This document shows positions 15,925-23,921 of a DNA stretch of 64,000 nt, piece by piece. The stretch lies in contig NZ_JAQZAM010000005.1 of assembly GCF_028737215.1 (NCBI RefSeq), forward strand, positions 62,001 to 126,000. The letters run 5' to 3'. Position numbers and translations under genes: made by a program. The DNA is from Actinomycetospora chibensis (GTDB lineage Bacteria > Actinomycetota > Actinomycetes > Mycobacteriales > Pseudonocardiaceae). Every line of letters starts with the position of its first letter. Position 1 is the stretch's first letter. Below the pieces are notes generated by a model. That model was not told the origin of the DNA, did no database searches, and was given only the letters and a program-made list of their open reading frames with translations.

Positions 15925-16968
15925 TCAGGCGGACGCGGTGCGTCCGGGCGCGAGCGTCGAGGAGCGCACCACGAGCTCGGGGGTGAAGACGACGTGTCGG
16001 TGCTCGTGCTCGGAGCCCGTGGCCACCTCGTCGAGCAGCAGCTCCACCGCGGTCCGGCCGAGCAGCTCGCGCGGCTGGGCCACGGACGTCAGCGGCACCG
16101 CCGCCGCCTCGGCGAACTCGATGTCGTCGTAGCCGACGATCGCGAGGTCGTCGGGGACGCTCAGGCCCCAGTGCACGCTCCGCTGCAGCAGCCCCAGGGC
16201 GAGCAGGTCGTTGGCGCAGAACACCCCGGTCGGTCGGCGACGGGAGGGCAGGCCTGCGAGCCGCTCCCCCGCACGGCGCCCCTCGGCGACCGTCAGCCCG
16301 GTGGTCTCCATCACGACGAGGTCGGCCGGATCGCGTCCGGCACGCTCGAGGGCACTGCGGGCGCCGGCGACCCGGTCGGCGACCTGTCCCAGGGCGGTGG
16401 GCCCTCCGACGACCGCGATCCTCTCGTGGCCGAGCTCGAGGAGGTGTCCGGCCGCCAGCGCACCGCCCACGACGTCGTCGACGGTCACCGAGCAGTGGGT
16501 CGGACCGGCGCCCCGGTCGACGACGACGACCGGGGTGCCACGCTGCGGTAGCTGTTCCAGCCGCGGATCGCCGGCGTCGACGGGGGTGACGAGGACGCCC
16601 TGGACGCGCTGCTCGGCCAGGAGCTCGAGGTAGCGGGCCTGGCGGCCGGCGTCGCCGCCGCAGTCGCAGAGGTACGTCGCGAGACCGGCGGTGTCCGCGG
16701 CGCGCTGCACACCGGCGGCGACGTCGGTGAAGAAGGGGTTCGCCGCGTCGAGGACCACGAAGGCGAGCGTGCGACTGCGACCCGAGCGGAGATGGCGCGC
16801 CGACTCGTTGCGCACGAAACCCAACGACGCGATCGCCGTCTCCACACGCCCACGCGTCGCGGCGCTGACCCGCTCGGGCCGGTTGAGCACGTTCGACACC
16901 GTCCCGAGCGACACCCCGGCCCGGGCCGCGACGTCCTTCATGCTCGGGGCACCCACACGACCCATCAT
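15925..16968 (-). CDS. LacI-family repressor of the rhamnose locus
   Basis: A 347-residue LacI/GalR regulator: N-terminal HTH (MKDVAARAGVSLGTVSNVLNRPERVSAATRGRVETAI), hinge helix HLRSGRSRTLAFV, and a periplasmic-binding-like effector domain (ANPFFTDVAAGVQRAA, VDRGAGP, HERIAVVGGP, GVFCANDLLALG, VPDDLAIVGYDD). It starts at ATG 16968 or three bases later. It is convergent with the transporter, with only 5 bp between the stops. Rhamnose or rhamnulose as inducer is inferred from context. Confidence 0.93.
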   Translation of the reverse strand: MMGRVGAPSMKDVAARAGVSLGTVSNVLNRPERVSAATRGRVETAIASLGFVRNESARHLRSGRSRTLAFVVLDAANPFFTDVAAGVQRAADTAGLATYLCDCGGDAGRQARYLELLAEQRVQGVLVTPVDAGDPRLEQLPQRGTPVVVVDRGAGPTHCSVTVDDVVGGALAAGHLLELGHERIAVVGGPTALGQVADRVAGARSALERAGRDPADLVVMETTGLTVAEGRRAGERLAGLPSRRRPTGVFCANDLLALGLLQRSVHWGLSVPDDLAIVGYDDIEFAEAAAVPLTSVAQPRELLGRTAVELLLDEVATGSEHEHRHVVFTPELVVRSSTLAPGRTASA

Positions 16969-17142
16969 GCCGCCGCCGCTCGCCGTCGGTGCGACCGCGA
17001 TCGGCCCCGCAGGAACGATAGGTGTTACCCGCGGTTACCTTCATCGTGTCAGCAGTACTACGTAAGAGTGTCGCGATCCCTTCCGCCCTCACGCCCGCTT
17101 CGCGACACTCCCGGTACCTGCGGCCCGGAGGGAGGCGCGAGC

Positions 17143-19818
17143 ATGCCCGAGAGCCGACCACTGGTCGGGCGATCGGAGGCGATCGCGGCTGCCGTCGCCG
17201 CCACCCAGGACGACCGGCTCGCGGCCGTCGTCATCGGCGGCCCACGCGGGGTCGGCCGCACCCGGCTCGCGCGCACCGCCCTGGCCGCGATGACCCACGG
17301 AGCGGGCGCGGGCCGCTGGCGCCCGTCGACTGCGATGACCGGGCGGGCCACCCGGGACGTGCCGCTCGGTGCCCTCGGCCCCCTGCTTCCGGACCTCGAC
17401 CCGGCGCTCACCGACACCGCGTCCCTGCTCCGCGAGGCCCGCCGCCTGCTCGTCGACGCCGGACCGAAGCGCCTCGTCGTCGTCGACGACGCCCACCTCC
17501 TGGACACGACCTCCGCGGTCCTGCTCGCCCAGCTCGCGCGCGCCGGGGAGATGTTCCTGCTGCTCACGGTGCCCACCGGCGCCGTGTCCCCCGAGCCGCT
17601 GCACGCGCTCTACCGCGACGGGCTCGCCACCCGGCTCGAGATCACCGAGCTCGATCGTGCCCAGTCGGACCACCTCGTGAGCAGCACGCTCGGCGGCCAC
17701 GTCGACGGCGTCACGCTCGACCGCTTCTGGGAGCTGTCGCTGGGCAACCCCCGGTTCCTCTGCGAGCTGGTCGACGGGGCCCGCGACGAGGGGGCGCTGC
17801 GGCGCGCCGGCTCGGTCTGGCGCTGGGACCCGCCGCGCCACCCGCCGCGGCGCCTGATCGAGCTGCTCACCGACCGCCTGGGCGGGCTCGCGCCGGCGGA
17901 GCAGGACCTCATGCGCACGCTGGCGTTCGGCCAGCCCCTCGGCTGCGAGGTCGTCAACCAGATCTTCCCGGACGACACGCTCGCGCGGCTCGAGGCCGAG
18001 GGGCTGATCACCTCGACCCGCGACGGGCGCCGGCTGGACGTGGCGCTGACCCACCCGCTCTACACCGAGCTCCTGCGCAGCCGGGCCACGCCGCTGCAGG
18101 AGCGCGAGGCCTACCGGCGCTTGCGGACCGCGCTCGAGGCGTCGGGTTCCCGCCGCGCGGGCGACCGGTACCGGCTGCTGGCCTGGCGCGCGGCCGAGGG
18201 TCTGTCCATCGACCCGGCCGAGCTGCTCGCCGCCGCGGACGGCGTCTCCGACCACGAGCCCCGCACCGCCGAGCGCCTGCTGCACGCCGCCGCCGACCAG
18301 GGCGCGGGCACCGAGGTGCTGTGGCGGCTCGGACGCCTGCGGGTCGCGCTCGGGCGGTTCGACGAGGCCGAGACCGCGTTCGCCACCGCCGCGAAGCTCG
18401 CCGAGGCCAACCCGGACGCCACCGCCGACGCCACCACCGCCGGCAGCACCGGCGAGCCCCTCCCGGGCCCGGTCCTCGTGGCCACCGCCCGCGCCCGGAA
18501 CCTCTACTGGGGCCTGCGCGACGAGCCGGGCGCGCGTGCCGCCGTGACGGCCGCGCTCGCCGCGGTCGAGGGCACCGCGTCCCACACCGCGGCCGGGGCG
18601 CCCCCGCTCACGGTCGCCCTGCGCGGCTTCCTCGCGCTGCTCTCCCACCGGCCCGCCGACGCCCTCGCCGAGGTCTCCCCGGTGCTCGACGGCCCGGACG
18701 GCGACCCGGCGACGACCGCCGCCCTCGCCGTCGCCGCGATCGCCCAGGTGCAGCTCGGGTGCACCGAGGACGCGGTGCCGCTGGCCGCCCGGGGCCTCGC
18801 GGCCGGCGCGGACCCGACCGGCGGCTGGCTGACCGTCGAGCTGCGCTCGGCGCAGTGGAGTGCGCTCCTCGCGACAGGTCGCCTCGACGACGCCGAGGAG
18901 CTCGCCCGGGCGTGCCACGCCGAGGCGGCGCCGAGCGGGGTCGGCGAGCACGTCGCGCTGTACGTCACCTGGCTGGGCATCGTCGCCTCGCGGCGCGGGC
19001 GCCTGCAGACCGCGGTGCGCCTCCTGCACGAGGCCGCGTCCGGGGTCTCGTCGCGCCGCTTCCCGTACACGGTGCCGCTGGTCGGCGAGCTCGCCGTCGC
19101 CCTCGCCGGCCTGGGGCGGACGACGGAGAGCCAGGACGTGCTCGCCGAGGCGCACGGGGTTCCGGGTGGTCCGCTCACGGGGTGGGTCTGGGCCGCGCAG
19201 GTGTGGATCGCGGGGGTCGAGGGCCGGGTCACCCGCGCCACGGAGCTGGCCGGCGAGGAACGCCCGGCCGCGTCGGCGTCGGACCACCTCCGCGCCCTGC
19301 ACACCGCGGTCCGCCTCGGCGTCGGACGGCCGGTGCTCGAGGCCATCGAGCGGGTGGCCGCGTCCATCCAGGGCCCGTTCGCCGTCGCGTGCGTCGCGCA
19401 CGCGCGGGCACTGGCGGCCGGGGACGGCGCGGGGCTCGACGAGGCTGCCGGCCGCTTCGCCGAGCTGGACCATCTCCTGCTGTCCGCCGAGGCCTACGCG
19501 CAGGCGTGCTCGGCGCACCGCGCGGCCGGGCACACCGGCGCGGCAGGCTGGTCGGCGTCGCGCAGCCGGGTGGCGGCGTCGTCGTGCGAGGGGGCCGAGA
19601 CGCCGGCCCAGAAGCTGCTCGAGCGCACCGGGGAGCTCACCCCACGGGAGGCCGAGATCGCGGCGCTGGCCGCGGGCGGTCTCACGAGCAAGGCGATCGC
19701 CGACCAGTTGGTGATCTCGGTGCGCACCGTGAACAACGTGCTGCACGCGGTGTACGCCAAGCTCGGGATCGCCCGCCGCGGTGACCTGCCCGAGGCCCTC
19801 GGCCTCCGGTCCGGATGA
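17143..19818 (+). CDS. ATPase-LuxR transcriptional regulator (possible IniR-like)
   Basis: An 891-residue LAL/STAND-like regulator starting at ATG 17143, preceded by GGAGGGAGG. It opens with a degenerate P-loop (IGGPRGVGRTRLAR, residues 31-44) in which the invariant Lys is Arg, then Walker B LVVVDDAHLL at 111-120, a winged-helix segment and a long TPR-like helical solenoid. A LuxR HTH closes the protein (LTPREAEIAALAAGGLTSKAIADQLVISVRTVNNVLHAVYAKLGI is divided over residues about 832-876). It is convergent with the Hsp70-like gene. Mycobacterial iniBAC is controlled by a similar large ATPase regulator, IniR; its position next to this dynamin cluster makes it the likely regulator (inference). 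Confidence 0.88.
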   Translation: MPESRPLVGRSEAIAAAVAATQDDRLAAVVIGGPRGVGRTRLARTALAAMTHGAGAGRWRPSTAMTGRATRDVPLGALGPLLPDLDPALTDTASLLREARRLLVDAGPKRLVVVDDAHLLDTTSAVLLAQLARAGEMFLLLTVPTGAVSPEPLHALYRDGLATRLEITELDRAQSDHLVSSTLGGHVDGVTLDRFWELSLGNPRFLCELVDGARDEGALRRAGSVWRWDPPRHPPRRLIELLTDRLGGLAPAEQDLMRTLAFGQPLGCEVVNQIFPDDTLARLEAEGLITSTRDGRRLDVALTHPLYTELLRSRATPLQEREAYRRLRTALEASGSRRAGDRYRLLAWRAAEGLSIDPAELLAAADGVSDHEPRTAERLLHAAADQGAGTEVLWRLGRLRVALGRFDEAETAFATAAKLAEANPDATADATTAGSTGEPLPGPVLVATARARNLYWGLRDEPGARAAVTAALAAVEGTASHTAAGAPPLTVALRGFLALLSHRPADALAEVSPVLDGPDGDPATTAALAVAAIAQVQLGCTEDAVPLAARGLAAGADPTGGWLTVELRSAQWSALLATGRLDDAEELARACHAEAAPSGVGEHVALYVTWLGIVASRRGRLQTAVRLLHEAASGVSSRRFPYTVPLVGELAVALAGLGRTTESQDVLAEAHGVPGGPLTGWVWAAQVWIAGVEGRVTRATELAGEERPAASASDHLRALHTAVRLGVGRPVLEAIERVAASIQGPFAVACVAHARALAAGDGAGLDEAAGRFAELDHLLLSAEAYAQACSAHRAAGHTGAAGWSASRSRVAASSCEGAETPAQKLLERTGELTPREAEIAALAAGGLTSKAIADQLVISVRTVNNVLHAVYAKLGIARRGDLPEALGLRSG

Positions 19819-19852
19819 CGGGCTGCCGGGCTGATCGGGCTGCCCGGCTGAC

Positions 19853-22030
19853 CTACCCCCCGCTGGGCGCCGGTGTCGGGCTGCAGCAGGTCGTCCCGCC
19901 GGAGTCCGTGGTGCCCCCGTCGGTGGTGCCGTCGGTGGTGCCGTCCGTGCTGTGTCCCGGCTCGGGCGGGTTCCAGGTGCCGCCGTTGTTGTTCGACCCT
20001 CCCGAGCCACCGCCGCGACCGGAGCCACCGGAGCCGCCCGAGCCACCGGCCGACCCCGAACTGCCGGCCGACCCCGATCCACCGGTCCCACTGCTCGACC
20101 CGCCCGTCGCGGGCTCGTTCACCGGCTCCGGCGGCGCGGACGTCGGCAGCGGGGTCGGGGCGACGACCACCGACGGGGTCGGTGCCGGCGGGAGGGGGGC
20201 GTCCGCCGAGAGCGAGCGGTAGGCGAAGGTGCCTCCGCCCGCGAGGGCGGCCACGAGCACCACCGCGCCGACGATCAGCGGGATCCGGCGGCGCGAGCCG
20301 CCGGCCGACGGCTCGTCGTCGCCGGTGCGGCCGCCCAGCGACGGCGGCGGTGCCCCGCGACCGCCGGTCCCGCCCGACCCGCCCTGGCCCGAGCCGCCCT
20401 GGCCCGACCCGCCCTGGCCCGACCCGCCCTGGCCCGGACCGCCCTGGGTCGGACCGCCCCGGGTCGGGGGGCCCTGGCTGTGGACCGCGGCGGTCGCCCC
20501 GGTCGGGGCCGGGCCCGGGCGGGCGGGCACGGTGCGCGTCGGCCCGGTGTACGTGGGGCGCAGGGCGGTCGGGCCGGTGTACGTGCCGCCGGAGCGCGTC
20601 GTGGTGGTGGGCGCGGACCCGGTCCCGGCGTTCACCGCTCCGGTGCCCGAGCCCCCGCCGCGGAACGCCCCGGTGCCCGGCCGTCCACCGGCCGGCCGGC
20701 CGTGCGTCCCCGATGGCGAGACCGTGGAGAAGCCTCCGGTGGCCGACGGCCGGGGGCCCGCGACGATCGGGATCAGCCCGGAGTTGGTGCCCGACCCCCC
20801 GCCCTGAGCGGCGGCCGGCGTCGCCGCCGGGCGCCCGTGGCCGCCGACGGGGATGCCGCCCGGTGGCGTGCGCGGACCGACGCGCGGCACCGGCGTCCGG
20901 AAGGGCGCCCCGGACGTCGGGAACACCGACGTGTGCGCCGGCCCCGGCGCCTCCGGACCGGCCGCGCGCGCCGGCGGCTCGGCGAGCGACGCCGCGCCGA
21001 GGACGATGGCGTGCTTGGGGTGCGCGTCGACCGACGTCGGACGACCGAGCTCGCCGGAGACCATCTGGGCGACCAGCGGGATGCGCGACGATCCGCCGAC
21101 GAGCAGCACCGTGTCCACCTGCTCGGCGGAGATGTCGGCCGACTCCAGGGCGCGCTGCAGGGAGGCGATCGTCGACGACACCGAGGGGCGGATCATCGTC
21201 TCGAACTCGCCGCGGGTCAGGCGGACCTCGGTCTGCAGCGACGGCAGGAGCACGGGGATGGTCGCCTCGGTGTCCGACGAGAGCGCCTCCTTGGCCAGCA
21301 CGCAGTCCTGGCGCAGGCGCACGATCGCGCTGGTGGCCGCCGGATCCGAGAGGTCCAGCGCGGAGACGGCGCCGTCGAGGGAGCGGTCGACGTGGCCGAA
21401 CACGGCCTCGTCGAAGTCGACACCGCCGAGCCCCTCGACGCCCTCGGGCGCCCCGAGGATCTCGAAGCCGCCGCCCGTGGTGCGCAGGACGGTGGCGTCG
21501 AAGGTGCCGCCGCCGAGGTCGTAGACGGCGACGGTGGTGCCGTCGGCGATCCGCTCGTTCGCCGCGTAGTGCGCGGCGGCGGCCTCCGGCTCGGTGATCA
21601 TCGTGACGTCGGACAGCCCCGCCATGCGCGGGACCTGCTCGAACAGCTCGCGCTTGTAGGGGCCCCAGTTCGCCGGGTGGGTCAGCCGCACCGCGACCGG
21701 CGGCCCGCCCTCCCGCTCGGAGATCTGGGCGACCACCTCGCGGAGCTGGGCGGCCATGAGGTCGCCCGCGGAGTACGGCGTTCCGCCCAGCAGGACCGGC
21801 ATCGGGTCGCCGAGGCGGCGCTTGACCTCGCGCGCCACGCGGTCCGGTTCCGTGGCCGCGCGGCGGTTGGCCGCGTCGCCGGTGAGCACGCCGCCCTCGG
21901 CGCGCATGAGGATGACGGAGGGCATCGCGGTCGACCGGTCGCCCAGCGGGGCCATCTCGACATGCCCCTCACGGACGACCGCAGCCGCCGTGTAGGTCGT
22001 GCCGAGATCGACCCCCAGCCCGTACGCCAC
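19853..22030 (-). CDS. Membrane-anchored Hsp70-like protein with Gly-rich tail
   Basis: A 725-residue protein. Residues 1 to about 350 are a complete Hsp70 ATPase domain: GVDLGTTYTAA (phosphate 1), TEPEAAAAHYA, VYDLGGGTFDATVL (phosphate 2), LLVGGSSRIPLV (adenosine). There is no substrate-binding domain. A Pro/Gly-rich linker with four GQGGS repeats leads to a single membrane helix (IPLIVGAVVLVAALAGGGTF, about 583-602) preceded by RRR, then an outside Gly/Ser tail with TDGT repeats and CC near the end. The GTG at 22030 is preferred because GGGGAGG lies 5 bp upstream; a GTG at 22054 lacks this. It lies just downstream of the two dynamin genes and shares an upstream element with the repeat protein at 27989. 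Confidence 0.88.
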   Translation of the reverse strand: MAYGLGVDLGTTYTAAAVVREGHVEMAPLGDRSTAMPSVILMRAEGGVLTGDAANRRAATEPDRVAREVKRRLGDPMPVLLGGTPYSAGDLMAAQLREVVAQISEREGGPPVAVRLTHPANWGPYKRELFEQVPRMAGLSDVTMITEPEAAAAHYAANERIADGTTVAVYDLGGGTFDATVLRTTGGGFEILGAPEGVEGLGGVDFDEAVFGHVDRSLDGAVSALDLSDPAATSAIVRLRQDCVLAKEALSSDTEATIPVLLPSLQTEVRLTRGEFETMIRPSVSSTIASLQRALESADISAEQVDTVLLVGGSSRIPLVAQMVSGELGRPTSVDAHPKHAIVLGAASLAEPPARAAGPEAPGPAHTSVFPTSGAPFRTPVPRVGPRTPPGGIPVGGHGRPAATPAAAQGGGSGTNSGLIPIVAGPRPSATGGFSTVSPSGTHGRPAGGRPGTGAFRGGGSGTGAVNAGTGSAPTTTTRSGGTYTGPTALRPTYTGPTRTVPARPGPAPTGATAAVHSQGPPTRGGPTQGGPGQGGSGQGGSGQGGSGQGGSGGTGGRGAPPPSLGGRTGDDEPSAGGSRRRIPLIVGAVVLVAALAGGGTFAYRSLSADAPLPPAPTPSVVVAPTPLPTSAPPEPVNEPATGGSSSGTGGSGSAGSSGSAGGSGGSGGSGRGGGSGGSNNNGGTWNPPEPGHSTDGTTDGTTDGGTTDSGGTTCCSPTPAPSGG

Positions 22031-22093
22031 CGGAACCTCCCCAACGACCGCCACCTGACGTCGCGGTCCACCGTCGCCCCTGACGGTCCTCCC

Positions 22094-22114
22094 GTCATGA
22101 GCAGCTGACTACTC
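22094..22114 (-). promoter_or_regulatory. Shared 21-bp element upstream of the Hsp70-like gene
   Basis: On the minus strand it reads GAGTAGTCAG then CTGCTCATGAC. The copy at 28080-28100 differs at only 3 of 21 positions. It starts 63 bp before the Hsp70-like start codon. A second shared word, GGCGTTGCTC, lies at 22137-22146 and again at 28224-28233. Probably the binding site of a common regulator. Confidence 0.55.
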
Positions 22115-22157
22115 CCTATCGCCGACGACCTGTCGGGCGTTGCTCATCTCCCCCTGC

Positions 22158-23921
22158 TCACCCCACCGCCCGACCCGGCGGACCGCTGCGCTGGGCGCGC
22201 TGCAGGATGCCCTCGCACGTCCGGGCGAGGACCCGGGCGGCGTCGCGGACGTCGCGCCCCGACGCGGGGTGCTCACCCCGGCGCCGCCAGCGCCCGAGGC
22301 TCGCGTTCGCCGCCCGCACCACCTCCTCCGGTCGCGCGTCGAGCGCCAGACCGAGCCGGACCGCCGGGCCCGGCCCGTCGCTGCCGAGCAGGCGCTCGGC
22401 GTCCGCGCGCTCGTCCTCGGCCAGCGTCACGGCACCCGTGTGCAGACGGTCGAGCAGGCGGATCTCGGCGAACTCGTGCGCCCCGGCGGTGATCTGCTCG
22501 ATCTCGCCGCGCAGCGCCGAGGCCGACGCGATCGGGTACCGCCGGACGGCGCGCTCGACCGCGGTCAGCGCCGACTGGGCGCGCAGGACGTCCGCGCGCC
22601 CGGCGAGGCGGGTCATCAGGGACTCCCGGAGCGGCCCGAGGCCGCTGCGGACGATCAGCTCCCGGGACAGGCCTCCCGCCGTGGTCACGGCGCCCTCGCG
22701 CATGAGGCGCACGCACAGGCGCAGGCCGTACAGCCCGTAGCGGTCGAGCAGCGCGGCGCGCCGGGCCGGCTCCAGGCCGATGTCCGACTCCCCACGGGCG
22801 AACCGTGATGCGGTGAGCAGCAGGCGGTCGACGTCGGCCTCCGGGGCGGTGGCCAGCACGCCGAACGCGCGGAACTCGTCCTCGCGCAGCGTCACCGCGC
22901 TCGAGGCGAGCAGCCCGGCCACCGGGATGACCGTCTGGCACAGGGCGCGGATCCGCTCGTCCTCGCGGTAGCGCGCGGCGATCGACGCCGCGCTCTCGAG
23001 CGCATCCGGCCGTGCGTGCCCGACCTCGTCGGCCCGCGCCAGGATTCCGATCGTGTTCAGCGGGCGGCGGTCGGTGGGATCGTCGCGGAACGCCTCGAGG
23101 AAGTGCACGTCCGAGGCGTGGACGTGCCGCATCAGGTAGATCACCGCGTCGGCCTCGGCCGCGCCGTCATTGCCGGGCGCCAGCGCCGCCTCGGTCTTGC
23201 GGGAGAGCTCGGCGCTCAGCGAGTCGAGGCCGGGGGTGTCGATCAGCGTCATCAACCGGAGTGCCGGCGACGGCCAGTCCACCAGCAGGCGGTCGACGTC
23301 GCCGGACCCCAGGCGCCCGAGGTCGATGTCGAGCAGCCCCCCGGTCGGGCCGGGGGGCAGCTGGCGGCTGCTGCCGTCGCGCAGCTGGGCCTGCACGCGG
23401 TAGGTGTGGCCGTCCCGGAACCACGTGACGATCCGCGTGCACTCCCCGGCGTCGGTGGCCGCGAGCTCCTGCCCGACCATCGCGTTGAGCAGCGTCGACT
23501 TCCCGGCCTTGATCCGTCCGGCGATCGCGACCCGCAGCGGCTCGTCCAGCCGGCGCGCGGCGCGGTCGAGACCCGCCGCCGCCGGACCGCCCTGGTAGAG
23601 GCCCGCGACGTGGCGCACCAGGCCGCGCACCCGGTCGAGCAGCTGCGGTTCCGCGGGCGGCGGGGACGGGGTCGGCCGGGGCGGGGTCGGCCGGGGCGGG
23701 GTCGGCCGGGGCGGGACGACTCGCGGCGGCGTCCCTGGGCCCGGGACGGGGCGGGGTCCGCCGACCGGCGGGGGCACGTTCCGCGGTGGCGGACCGGGAC
23801 GGCCAGGAGGGCTGGGAGGGCTGGGAGGGCTGGGAGGGCTGGGAGGGCCTCCCGGCGGGCCGGGCGGGCCGGGCGGGCCGGGCGGGCCGGGCGGCTTCGG
23901 CGGCCACGGGCGCCCGCTCAT
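22158..23921 (-). CDS. Dynamin-like GTPase with collagen-like Pro-rich N-terminus
   Basis: A 587-residue protein. Residues 1-90 are almost pure Pro/Gly (PPGPPGPP and PPSPPSPP runs encoded by 9-bp DNA repeats, then RPTPPRPTPP). The dynamin-type G domain follows: G1 AGRIKAGKST (134-143), G3 DTPGLDS (228-234), and a G4-like ARAD (295-298). The C-terminal half is helical, with no clear transmembrane helix, like IniC-type or EngA-unrelated dynamin partners. The ATG at 23921 overlaps the preceding dynamin stop (ATGA), so both GTPases are made together, as expected for hetero-assembling bacterial dynamins. Role in membrane repair or envelope stress is inferred from IniA/IniC. Confidence 0.82.
   Translation of the reverse strand: MSGRPWPPKPPGPPGPPGPPGPPGGPPSPPSPPSPPSPPGRPGPPPRNVPPPVGGPRPVPGPGTPPRVVPPRPTPPRPTPPRPTPSPPPAEPQLLDRVRGLVRHVAGLYQGGPAAAGLDRAARRLDEPLRVAIAGRIKAGKSTLLNAMVGQELAATDAGECTRIVTWFRDGHTYRVQAQLRDGSSRQLPPGPTGGLLDIDLGRLGSGDVDRLLVDWPSPALRLMTLIDTPGLDSLSAELSRKTEAALAPGNDGAAEADAVIYLMRHVHASDVHFLEAFRDDPTDRRPLNTIGILARADEVGHARPDALESAASIAARYREDERIRALCQTVIPVAGLLASSAVTLREDEFRAFGVLATAPEADVDRLLLTASRFARGESDIGLEPARRAALLDRYGLYGLRLCVRLMREGAVTTAGGLSRELIVRSGLGPLRESLMTRLAGRADVLRAQSALTAVERAVRRYPIASASALRGEIEQITAGAHEFAEIRLLDRLHTGAVTLAEDERADAERLLGSDGPGPAVRLGLALDARPEEVVRAANASLGRWRRRGEHPASGRDVRDAARVLARTCEGILQRAQRSGPPGRAVG

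Noticed and set aside
23640-23920. Intergenic repeat element suggested by GGGCTGGGA and GCCGGGCGG runs
   Set aside because: They encode the Pro/Gly-rich N-terminus of the dynamin in frame, so they are coding low complexity rather than a separate element.
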